Assembly: GCA_963576725.1 (NCBI GenBank)
Contig: OY755241.1
Coordinates: 73,110,999-73,174,998 of the forward strand
Direction of reading: 5' to 3'
Source: Azorinus chamasolen
Taxonomy: Eukaryota > Mollusca > Bivalvia > Cardiida > Solecurtidae
Length of the DNA stretch: 64,000 nucleotides
Program-made: the position numbers and the translations under genes
Notes under the pieces: generated by a model
The model's input: only the letters and a program-made list of their open reading frames with translations
Database searches by the model: none
Told to the model about the DNA's origin: nothing
Part shown: positions 53,201-62,149 of the stretch, one piece after another
Numbering within the stretch: position 1 is the first letter of the stretch
How the letters are laid out: every line of letters starts with the position of its first letter

Positions 53201-53494
53201 AATGAGGCAAACTATGTAAAACGTTAAAACTACTGATGGACATCCAAAAACTACTGACAGTCCCTTTGAAAACTACTGATACAGCATACAAGGGGTTAAC
53301 AGGTCTGTAAAAACACCAAGAGACACACAAAGACAAAACAAACATACACTGTTTATCTGCATCTGGATGTTGTTTCGGATCTTTCTTCTGTTTGTGAAGT
53401 TTTAAATCACCTTTTCGTTTGAGAGTCCACTCTCCCGGAGCATTGTGGTTTGCGTTTATCCATGTTTCATCTAAATACACAATTTCCCAGTGAC
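53201..53494 (-). other. open stretch of 93 codons, unassigned
   Basis: A minus-strand frame (53480-53199) begins MYLDETWINANHNAPGEWTL. Many DDE transposases have a phrase of the type 'YLDETWVNANH', placing the second catalytic acidic residue region. The following residues (KRKGDLKLHKQKKDPKQHPD) are unlike such enzymes, so only this short block is transposon-like (pogo/Tc1-type DDE fossil, tentative). Confidence 0.4.
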
Positions 53495-53640
53495 CTTTAT
53501 CACCGACTGTTCCAAGGCGGTACTTCCATCTTCCCCCTATTGTAGGCTTGTTTTGTCTTTGTGAGTTTCTTGATGTTTTGTATAGTTATGTACATTTGCT
53601 GTTTTCTTATGTTGCTGTTCATGGTGTTTCCTGCATGACT
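53495..53640 (+). repeat. 3' tail of the RT element, diverged copy
   Basis: 'ggtgacctttatcaccgactgttccaaggcggtacttcc' and the T/G-rich stretch to 'gttcatggtgtttcctgc' correspond to the tail start at 47630. No RT is attached. Confidence 0.55.
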
Positions 53641-53734
53641 CATTTTTGTACTTTCATAGTATTCTTCACTGTTAATGTATAAAATACATACACATTATTA
53701 CATAATTTTAACTCTCGCTGCCAATGTCGCATCT

Positions 53735-54225
53735 TTGATAACCAATAATTTTGTTTGGATCAAGATGAGACGCCGAGTTACTCAGTTTCTCACCCGGATC
53801 CAAACTGTATGTTACTGCGACTGATGTTTAAATCAAAATGAAAATTGTAGCAGACGACAGTTTGCAGACGACAAAATTTGTCAGCCATACAGTTAAGGAG
53901 TACAATATAATAGTGTTATGTATATACATGAGTATGTTTATATATCATAAATATATTAATGTTATTACATAGTTACACAGAAGTCACAATTTACATCAAT
54001 TGCTTACCGATGTTTCCTAATTTTGCGGAGGTATGTGTGTCTAGCAGTAACCACATCCGGCATCTCCGTTAAGAATCGTCTGCCATTTCTCCTGTAATGG
54101 CAGTACCCTTTCTTTTTCTGTCCGCCACAACGTGGTAGTAGAAACCGGATACTGGCTATCCGCAATACGTCTGGCTATCCGTCTGAGCGATGTCTTGATT
54201 GAATTTTAAAATAACTGATATTGAA
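53735..54225. other. family D hairpin and spacer
   Basis: 53750-53812: 'ttgtttggatcaagatgagacgccgagttactcagtttctcacccggatccaaactg' is a family D copy. The rest, to 54225, is AT-rich without a recognised element. Confidence 0.5.
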
Positions 54226-54565
54226 AAAGTAGTAAGGTCAAGCAGGAAAAGCCACACACAAAACGCCACCATCACCAAAACGCCTACAAAAAGCAATTGA
54301 GATAGCAATTTATACTCGTACACACATATACAGTAGAAAGTGACATACAAGACGCAATCACCACAAACACATCGACAGACTGCATGCCACACACACACAC
54401 ACAATCAAACACACGATAAGAACACAGAAAACACCAAAAATTACACAAGCACCAGAGACAAACATGAACAAAACACAAGCCAAAAAAGTAACGATGACAA
54501 AGAGAGAACTGCCTTGACACGGTCAGTAGCAAAATCACCACTGGGGGTTTAAACCGGTTAGCTAA
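54226..54565 (-). repeat. 3' tail of the RT element, inverted full-length copy
   Basis: On the minus strand it reads 'aaccggtttaaacccccagtgg', 'ctgaccgtgtcaaggcagttctctctttgtc', the GT-rich stretch and 'gcttgaccttactactttttcaa'. Compared with 47620-47908 it has an extra segment near 54290 in which 'gtttttggtgatggtggcgttttgtgtgtgg' is repeated. The open frames on both strands are artefacts of the GT/AC-rich composition. Confidence 0.7.
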
Positions 54566-54730
54566 ACAAACATTGTAAATAAAGTAATGAAGTTCACGTC
54601 TGAAAGATATTGCTGAAATTACAGGGTAACATAATTTGTTCATATAGATCTATTATCATAAACATTTGTTATATGATAATTATTGTAGCCGGTAAAGATT
54701 GTGATTTAATAGTGGATATGCTTTAGGCTA

Positions 54731-54809
54731 TGTGATTTGATAGCTCAGTCGGTAGAGTGTTGGCACAATACACCAAAGGCACTGTGCTCAAGTCCCAATC
54801 GAGTCACAA
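54731..54809 (+). ncRNA. tRNA-like sequence (pseudo-tRNA or SINE head)
   Basis: TAGCTCAGTCGGTAGAGT (54741-54758) is a good internal A box, with a GCTC/GAGT D stem. GTGCTCAAGTCCCAATC (54784-54800) resembles a B box. The ends TGTGATTTG and CGAGTCACA pair over 9 positions with G-U. The anticodon arm (TTGG...CCAA) has a 9-nt loop and the T stem does not pair, so it is not a functional tRNA. No clear SINE tail is identified. Confidence 0.5.
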
Positions 54810-55316
54810 CCTTTTCATCATGTATAATTATAGATGTATCGGGTAATATCAAAGGGAAGGATATTCAATTAACTTAAATAATTTGAAAATAAAATGTTAG
54901 ATAGATAAGATTTATTTCAATATTGTGCAAGTAACATGATTACAATAGCAGATACACTGAAAAAAAGCAATACATAAATATAAACATGAAATAATGAACC
55001 ATATCAGTTACATCAACATCAAGGATGACACAAAAAAGAGAATATGATCTCTTATTTCCATTGCGGTCCTTGATAGTTGTGGTCTGACATAGAGAGGCAT
55101 GAAATTGATATAAAATGAAATGAATTGAAATACTTTGGTTAACAAATCAATAGTCACTCAGTACACATTTTATTATGTTTATTAAATGTGTGACGTGGCA
55201 ACAGAACGTCGCCACGTTCTTGTTTAGAGCGTCATTACTAAACAAGAATGGTGACGTAGAAAAAATGATGACGTAGCTTTAAAGGCGCAGTCTCAGCAAA
55301 TTACAAATATATCTAG
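54810..55316. other. AT-rich spacer
   Basis: An 'agatagataagatttatttcaatattgtgcaagtaacatgattacaatagca' phrase at 54900 resembles LINE tails on the opposite strand, but this is not secure. 'caacagaacgtcgcc-acgttcttg' and 'aacaagaa' near 55200 form a small inverted repeat ('acgttcttgtttag...ctaaacaagaat'). Confidence 0.4.
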
Positions 55317-55574
55317 AGTTAACCCATTACTCCATTAAAAATACACCTTTCTACGCCTTTGCAATCAGAGTAGACCCAGATCAGACGGCTATTATAGGAG
55401 CCGTCTGATCTGGCTGCTATGTTTGCTTTTGGTATAATACAAATATGATTCTACAGTTTATGCATGGCCAAAATGCATGTGTGAATAGGCTATTATACAA
55501 ATTAATCTTGATTTAATTAATATTCATGACATCGGTATTTTTCATTCAAATATTCATGCAGGAAAGGGTTATAC
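55317..55574 (-). mobile_element. MITE family A, near complete
   Basis: TTAACCCATTACTCCATTAA start, ACACCTTTCTACGCCTTTGC, hairpin 'cagagtagacccagatcagacggct-attat-aggagccgtctgatctgg', 'aattaatattcatgacatcggtatttttcattcaaatattcatg', and a 'caggaaagggttata' end. The terminal 40 bp matches the family B copy at 24083. Confidence 0.8.
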
Positions 55575-55941
55575 TACAGAGAGTTTTTAACCTTTTAAAT
55601 GTAGCAAGGTTGGTCAGTTTCCTAGTAAGTGAGTTCCATAGTTTACACCCCTGGAATAAAAAAGATTTCTGACCAAAACCTTTTGACTTTAGAAAGAATA
55701 AAATATCCGCTTTCTCTGGATCTAGTACTATAGAATGAATCAAATCAATTAATGCATATGTGAAGATAACTGTTCCGTTATATATACTTACAAATTCTCC
55801 ATTTTCGTAAAATTGTTTGATAATTATCCGCATCACGCCGACAGCAAATGCGCCCAGTTCCCCATTACATGTAGATGCCTTTTTATCACTTTCTTTGAAT
55901 TTTCTTCTGACAGATGCAAATCCTATACATAGTCCGCACAT
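55570..55941 (-). pseudogene. LINE RT C-terminal fragment (tentative)
   Basis: The minus-strand frame ends FLFQGCKLWNSLTRKLTNLA, TFKRLKTL. The pattern F...G...WN.L...L....TF...LK is the closing block of CR1/jockey-type LINE proteins, where 'LWN.LP..I......FK..L' is usual. The upstream part of the same frame (from ATG at 55941) has no recognisable RT motif. A family A MITE overlaps its stop. Confidence 0.5.
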
Positions 55942-57159
55942 TCATGTTTAAAGCGTTTGAAACTCTTTGAGCAATTTTATTATATGAATAAACGGGTGTT
56001 TCCTGCTTCATCTCCTGTTAAAAACATTTTGATTAAATTAATTACACATTTCTTCACTTCTGGTGTTATACTTTTTTCTTTCGAACGCGGCATCCTTTTT
56101 GCTGAAATTAATGAGATGTCAAAAGAAGTGTTATATCTGAAAGAATGTAATCGAAAATTTGAAAATAGCTGTGCAGTAGCGTTTATTCCCCTTTTGACGT
56201 CATATTGCAGTTAGGTGGTCATTTCAAAACACAAACACTGGGAAGTTGTATTCTTTTAGCTATTTTTCTGTTAAGTTCTGAATAAAAAGATACTTTGGCT
56301 GCAATGTGGCACCTACACCACAGAGTATTAAAATTAACAAGATTTGTTACACTGTTCACGTTTTCAATTAATTATACCCCGTCGTCCCTGTTGGAAAATG
56401 GTACGCTCCACCGTCATTTACGTATATGCGCAAAATGTCATTCGGCGGCCATTTGCAAAGAAAATGCTGATCGAATTAGCATGTAGAAAATGTACTTTTG
56501 TTGTTTTCTTGTTATAGCATAGATTAGAGGGATATTCAAGGTGAGAATTCATAAAAAATGATGCAATCGAATTATGTATATTTAATTTCAATGTGTAGCA
56601 GAATAAAAAATATCTCAATCCAAATCGAGTGACAGAACTCGGTTAAACAAACAATAGTGTCCCGTTTGATAAACTGAATTTAATGTCATTAAGATCTTTG
56701 AATTTAATGTCATTAAGATCTATAAAATTATCAAAATAGAAACAATTGGTCCGACTGTCAATATACTGAACATGGATGTTGTAAAATATTTGATTTTAAA
56801 TTATTTCGACTTTAACTTACCTGCTAAGGGCAGAGCGATTAAATCCCATCATCTAGTTATAAGTTGATGAGTGATTTAAATAATTGTTTGGTAAACAATA
56901 CAACTCCTCTTTGAGCAATCTCTTGAAATAGGTATTTTTGCTAATGTGTCGTATACACAGTCGCGGCAAATAGAATAAAAGCATTGGCTGTAAAACTAGT
57001 TACTAGATGACATGAATTGGCAGAAAAATACAATGAACACTAAAACACGATAAATATCAAAATAATCAAGTGATAGACTTAACCATTGAAAAACGAATAC
57101 TAGTAAACAAAAGGGAGATCACTCCCGGATATTAACCTTTAGCCTGCTATTGGCGGATG
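55942..57159. other. no supported feature
   Basis: AT-rich. A 30-bp tandem duplication ('gaatttaatgtcattaagatct' at 56672 and 56699) is the only structure I can support. Open frames here are short and without known motifs. Confidence 0.5.
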
Positions 57160-57175
57160 GATGAATACAGAGTAA

Positions 57176-58995
57176 CTCGGCGTTTCATTAGGGTCCAAAT
57201 TGTATTACATCCAGAACTGATCCCTTTTCACCAAGGTACTGCTGATACTGTAAGAATAAATTCAGCATTTCAGTGTCTAGAACATCTTTGGCAAGGTGAT
57301 TCATCAACTTAGACTGATTTGACGGGAACATGTGTTCATTTGTCAGCTTTTTGTGTAACTGTAAGGCATTAGCCTTATCCCACTGTTAGCAGTCTACAAA
57401 CATTTGCCACTGCACTGAACTGCCACTATTGAGTATAAGATTTCTTGTACATTTTTTGGATATCCCACTGTTGATGATATTGTTTCTGATTTTTTTAACA
57501 ACATGGGAAAAATCCATCATGAATATCATGTCAAAGAAACTGCATGGGCTTAAGTTGTTGGATTTTGGCCAAGATGAATTTTGAGAAAAGATCTATGGCT
57601 TTGAGCACCATTTAAACGTGTACACTGTTTTGAACCCAAACATTTGAAGTTTATCTACAGCTTCCCAAAACAAGCAGTATAATTCAGGAGCTTGTACACC
57701 TTCTGATATGAAATGTGCTATTGGGAATCGAAATCCTGTTACACCAAGAAAAACTAACTGAAGTAAATGGGTCCCAGTTGTCCTTTCTTGCTTGCCTTTT
57801 CTCAACATGATAGATAGGTTTCCCTCTTCCCCAACATCAGACAGACCTCCTCATGCATCCATCTAAAGATGTTGTCATCAAATTCTACAGCCTACTTTAC
57901 TTTTGTCTTATACTGAATTAATAAATTTATTGATGGTAAAAGCATGTATCCACTTTCACGGACACTTTCATAAGATGTTGGGCTTTAACAGTAACACTGT
58001 AAACAGAAAGTTATAAGTTTCTGACTCCACCTCCTTCCTTTAGGGTGTTTTGCTGAATTTTAAACTTGACTGAGTAACAATTCGACCATTTCATCTTTAT
58101 CACAAGGATCTAAAGCTTTGATGTAATCTCTGTTGACTGTTATATTTGCATTTGATCATTATTATTTTCATCAATGTTTTTATTTACCTCATCATTGTTT
58201 TTATTATTTGTAACATTTGTGAAAGGAATATTTTCGTTGCCATTGTTTATTATTGGGTTCTTTTGGTCATTATGAGTTTTGTTTTGGAAAGTCGTTTTGG
58301 TACACTTTCTACATGTTTGAGAAAGGGCATTTAATGCCACCACTTTGCTACAAACTACTGATTGTAAGCACTTGCTTTCACTGTCATTATTGTGCCATTT
58401 ATTCAAAACATGGTACCGACTTACTATTACTGTCTTTGTCAACTTCACTCAATCACACAGTCGTATTAACTTAGCTGCCTTTATAACATACTGTACACTT
58501 TCTAATGTAGGAATGTACTTGTCGCTAATGAAGACAGAATTCAAATTTATTTCAGTTCCACTTATGTGAATTGACCATGTTCCTTTACAAAATAGTGTTA
58601 TTTTTCTGTATTTTATTTCCATCACAATACTGGCTGGTACCAATAGAAAATTGCACATTGTCTTTATTTATTTTAATATGTCCTACTGTATCAGGCAACA
58701 TTTCTTGCAGTTTTTGTGGTGTACAAGTTCTTATTATGCCATGACTTGGTTCTACTACACTAAGCTGTTTAAAAATTCTGAAGGGTGGTGATCCCCCGAA
58801 AGCAAAAATTGCAACACAAAAAGAGAAAATTGCAGACTCGGTTTTATTGAGTCTGTTCATGAATAAATAAATAAGTCTAATTTCTGTACATGTGGTCACT
58901 GTTGATTGTGCTATTTGTCTTCTTTTAGCTGCATTGGGATACACTTTCAAAACATGATTTACAAATAGCCGTAAACTATGGAATAACTGTTCCAC
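57176..58995 (-). pseudogene. P-element-family transposase fossil
   Basis: Minus strand, in order: CSKVVALNALSQTCRKCTKT (about 58345), TVNRDYIKALDPCDKDEMVE (58140), GRRWSQKLITFCLQCYC, stop, SPTSYESVRESGYMLLPS (58035-57930), FRWMHEEVCLMLGK (57870), then in another frame HLLQLVFLGVTGFRFPIAHF, ISEGVQAPELYCLFWEAVDK and LQMFGFKTVYTF (57770-57610), and after more shifts NNIINSGISKKCTRNLIL, WDKANALQLHKKLTNEH, LFLQYQQYLGEKGSVLD (57470-57220). G.RWS, SP.SY..LR.SG...LPS, the hydrophobic FLG.TGF.FP.AHF RNase-H-like strand and LT.EH are landmarks of P-element transposases. Stops at 58060, 57985 and 57892 plus several frameshifts make it inactive. A THAP domain is not seen. Confidence 0.8.
58790..58875 (-). 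repeat. dispersed repeat R1 (copy 2, partial)
   Basis: 'cgaaagcaaaaattgca', 'agagaaaattgcagactcggttttattgagtctgttcatgaataa' matches 470-525 and 63555-63620. On the minus strand it reads FMNRLNKTESAIFSFCVAIF in frame with the sequence upstream of the P-element transposase, so it may belong to that transposon's 5' region. Confidence 0.55.
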
Positions 58996-59127
58996 ATTCT
59001 TTCAAAGTCAAATGCATTACAGAGGACATTGATCTCAACATGCCCATTCTCATCCTCAACCAGTCTCGACAGCAGCCTGAAAACAACACAAACTTTTCAG
59101 TCAAAATATTCAAAATTTTGTTTTTAA

Positions 59128-59353
59128 CCTTTTACTCCAAAAAACCATCTTTCTATGCCTATGTAAAAGTCATTTCTTGAAAACACTGTGATAAATAGAG
59201 CATTTGCTCTATGGGGGCAAATGCTATATTTATCAAAATGGTTAAAAACTACACAATTCTAACATTTTCCTTTTCTGAAGTAAATGTTACATTTTAGGTA
59301 GAATTATTCAAAGAGTTTCGAGTCTAAAATAGTCAATGAGAGAATGGGTTAGT
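59128..59353 (+). mobile_element. MITE family B
   Basis: 'aaccttttactccaaaaaaccatctttctatgcc', 'agtcatttcttgaaaacactgtgataaatagagcatttgctc-tatgg-gggcaaatgctatatttatc' hairpin, 'cattttccttttctgaagtaaatgtt', and a 'caatgagagaatgggtta' end. It separates the P fossil from the PHD gene. Confidence 0.75.
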
Positions 59354-60125
59354 TAAAATAAGTCATATAGGATGCTAAAAATCTTGAAATCCATTTTAAA
59401 TGTTTTCAACAACGACTTTTGAAAGAAAACAACAATTGTATGAGTATGCTATTCTATTGTTTTATCTTTTCTGCACTGATGAATCACAAAAACTGATTGT
59501 GACTGTCTCAGAAATGTTAGCAGCAGACGACAATGAATATGATAGTACTGCTGACAACGATGAATTTGACACAGAGTTTGACAATGATATTCGAAGGATT
59601 GATGAAATTCAGACTCAAAACCAGAGTGTGGACTTACCTGAGGATGTTGACATTGACATGATCTTAAAATATATTCAAGAAGAACATGTTTTCACCCCAA
59701 AACAGTATAATACAAACCAAATTTTGAAATCTATTGACAAAAATAGGGTTAAGCATTTTGCTCAATCTGGATAACTAAAATGTTTTCTTGAATCACAGCA
59801 AACAGTTACAGAGCAAGCCAAAAAAGTGCCAGCAAGCAAGCAAAGTTAATTCTATACAAATGTTTATAGATCTCAAACAAGCGTGGAATTTAGAATTAAC
59901 TGCTTGTCTGTTTTTGGCCAGTGCCCATTCACACAAGAACATTTGCCTTAATATTTCAAATGCTGTTCGAAATTTTTTGATTAGAAACAAGTACAATTGC
60001 TTACTGTATCAAACGGGCAAATTTCCGGTAGAACAGTAACAAAAGCATCAATGAGTAGAATCAGATATGTAGGGGGGTACTAAGTTGTGAACTTATGCAA
60101 AAGTTCACTACAAGTATGTACAAAA

Positions 60126-61077
60126 AAACAAGAGCTGTCAGTCACGCGACAAATGCCCAAAAAAACTGTACCCTGTGACCATGACCTTTGACCCATTGAC
60201 CAGGGAGTTGACACATCGTCTTTGTGTGAATAGTTGTGCCAGGTTGCTTTGAAATCCATTCACAGATAAACAATAATTGTACCCTGTGACCTTGACCTTT
60301 GACATATGGACCAGGGAGCTAAACGCGACACATCGTCTTTGTCTGGTGAACATATGTGCCAAGTTATATTGAAATCCATTGATAGATAAAGAAGTTACAG
60401 ACCGAACACGGAATTTGTGACAAAGTATTTGAACCCTGTGACCTTGGCCTTGACCCATGGACCAGGGAGTTCAAAGCGACACATCATCTTTGTCTGGTGA
60501 ACATTTTTGCCAAATCATATTGAAATCCATTCATATGTAAAGAAGTTACAGACCAGACACGAAATTTGTGACAAAGTAACTGTACCCTGTGACCTTGGAC
60601 CCATGGACTAGGGAGTCTAAAGCGACACATCATGTCTATCTGGTGAACATGGTGCCAAACCATATTGAAATCCATTGATATATAAAGAAGTTACAGACCG
60701 GGCACGAAATTCGTGACAAAGTAATTGTACCCTGTGACCTTGACCTTTGACTCATGGATCTGGGAGTTAAACGCGACACATTGTCTTTGTGTGGTGAACA
60801 TTTGTGCCAAGTTATATTGAAATCCATTGATAGATAAAGAAGTTATAGACCGGACACGAAATTTGTTACAAATTGTACCTTGTGACCTTTGCCCCATGGA
60901 CCTGGGAGTTGAACGCGACAAATTGTCTTTGTGTGGTGAACATTTGTGCCAGGTTATTTTGAAATCCATTGACAGATAAAGAAGTTATAGAAGGGACACG
61001 AATTTGGCACGGACGGATGGAAGGACATACGGACAATGCGATTACTATATGCCCGCCTTGGGGGCATAAAAATCAAC
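60126..61077 (-). mobile_element. tandem-array element with 11-bp target duplication
   Basis: TATGTACAAAA occurs at 60115-60125 and again at 61078-61088, on both sides. The element begins 'aaacaagagctgtcagtcacgcgacaaatgccc'. Six or seven units of about 145 bp follow ('gaaatccatt' at 60251, 60371, 60522, 60667, 60819, 60961) with 'ccctgtgaccttgacctttgacccatggaccagggag' and 'gcgacacatcgtctttgtgtggtgaacat'. It ends with GGACGGATGG, 'acatacggacaatgcgattactatatgccc' and the hairpin TATGCCCGCCTTGGGGGCATA. The intact flanks and direct repeat show that the whole array moved as one unit. Confidence 0.8.
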
Positions 61078-61969
61078 TATGTACAAAACAGATGCCAAAA
61101 ATATTGCTGTGTATGAAGAAGCGGTTGTGTGTGTAGATATTTTGTCAGAGCTTAAGGTAAATGATCAGTATTTATTATCCACCACAAGTCAACCAGAGAC
61201 TCTTCTTGATACAGAACGCAGACAAACATCTAAAAACAGATCATTGACAAATATATCAGATTCACTGTGTAATTTTTTAAATAGCTAACAGAAATCTGTT
61301 TGAAACTGTTGACAGATGAAACATTAAACAAACATTAGGAGAACATATTTGAGGAGGTACACAGTGAAATATTGAACAACAATCAATTAAAGGAAATGTT
61401 TAATGGTGTTGTAAAACAAAGCAGTTCAGCCTCCTTTAGCCAATATATAATCAGCTCACACATTGTGAAATACAAAAAAATGTAAAGCAGCACTTAATGG
61501 TCATGATAAATCAGTTTCGAAAGGATATTTTTAATATAGAGAAAAAATGTCACACAGAAAACAGATTCAAGTATCAAAGTCAAAAAGGAAAAGCCAAAGG
61601 TAAAGCAGTGATGAACAAAAATAAAAAAAGACAATGGCTAAAGGGAAAGACTCTAAACTGAAACATACTGTTCACCAGTTCACCAGTGACAAACAGTCAT
61701 CGGTGTCAAAGTATACAACACTGTCTAAAAGAAAAAGGCATAAAAGGAAGCATACTTTAACCTCTTTAGATAATAACACTGATTCAGAAGAGGATACATG
61801 CATTGTCAGAATGTACCTTGGATAACCCGAGATGTGAAAGTACATCAGATTCACCAAAACCCGGGTCTTCTGGTATGGCACAATGCACAGAGACTGGTGA
61901 AGGACATATTAGCGAGCATACTGGTGAGCAAATGCAGGAGGGTGTTCAACAGGCACAGCTGATGAAGTA

Positions 61970-62149
61970 TCTTGTATAGTTTGCATAAAGCATAAAAAAT
62001 ATGTAAAAGGTGAGGTAGAAATTGACTGGATTCAGTGTAATAGCTGCGATGGGTGGCTTCATAGATCATGTGCAGGATTAAAACATCATATGAAAAGGCA
62101 CAAAGCAACAGCAAAAGGCACAGTTTTTTATTGTAAACAATGCAAATAA
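61970..62149 (+). other. PHD finger coding segment
   Basis: An uninterrupted 59-codon frame reads SCIVCIKHKKYVKG, DWIQCNSCDGWLHRSCAGLK, KGTVFYCKQCK and TAA at 62147. C-x2-C, C-x2-C, H-x2/3-C, C-x2-C with W before the Q-C pair and GW before the His is the C4HC3 PHD pattern. The finger is complete although the frames upstream are broken. Confidence 0.7.

Larger units (their letters stand above)
59400..62149 (+). pseudogene. decayed PHD-finger gene of a probable mobile family, split by an array
   Basis: Successive frames read as one protein. 59400-59774 is an acidic part (AADDNEYDSTADNDEFDTEF, DVDIDMILKYIQEEH). 59800-60090 has KQLQSKPKKCQQASKVNSIQ, ACLFLASAHSH and then NGQISGRTVTKASMSRIRYVGG. 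After the array at 60126-61077 come MYKTDAKNIAVYEEAVVCVD, ILSELKVNDQYLLSTTSQPE, TNISDSLCNFL (61079-61285), LLTDETLNKH, EVHSEILNNNQLKEMFN (61300-61400), Lys/Arg- and Ser-rich stretches (KRKRHKRKHT at 61728) and a PHD finger (61970-62149). Many stops and shifts occur. I do not know the family; PHD fingers at the C-terminus and head-to-head position with a transposase suggest a mobile-element gene. A role in binding histone tails would be inferred only from the finger. Confidence 0.5.

Noticed and set aside
60138..60969. Several minus-strand frames with repeated MDFN...KCSPH words
   Set aside because: Translations of the roughly 145-bp tandem units at 60126-61077.
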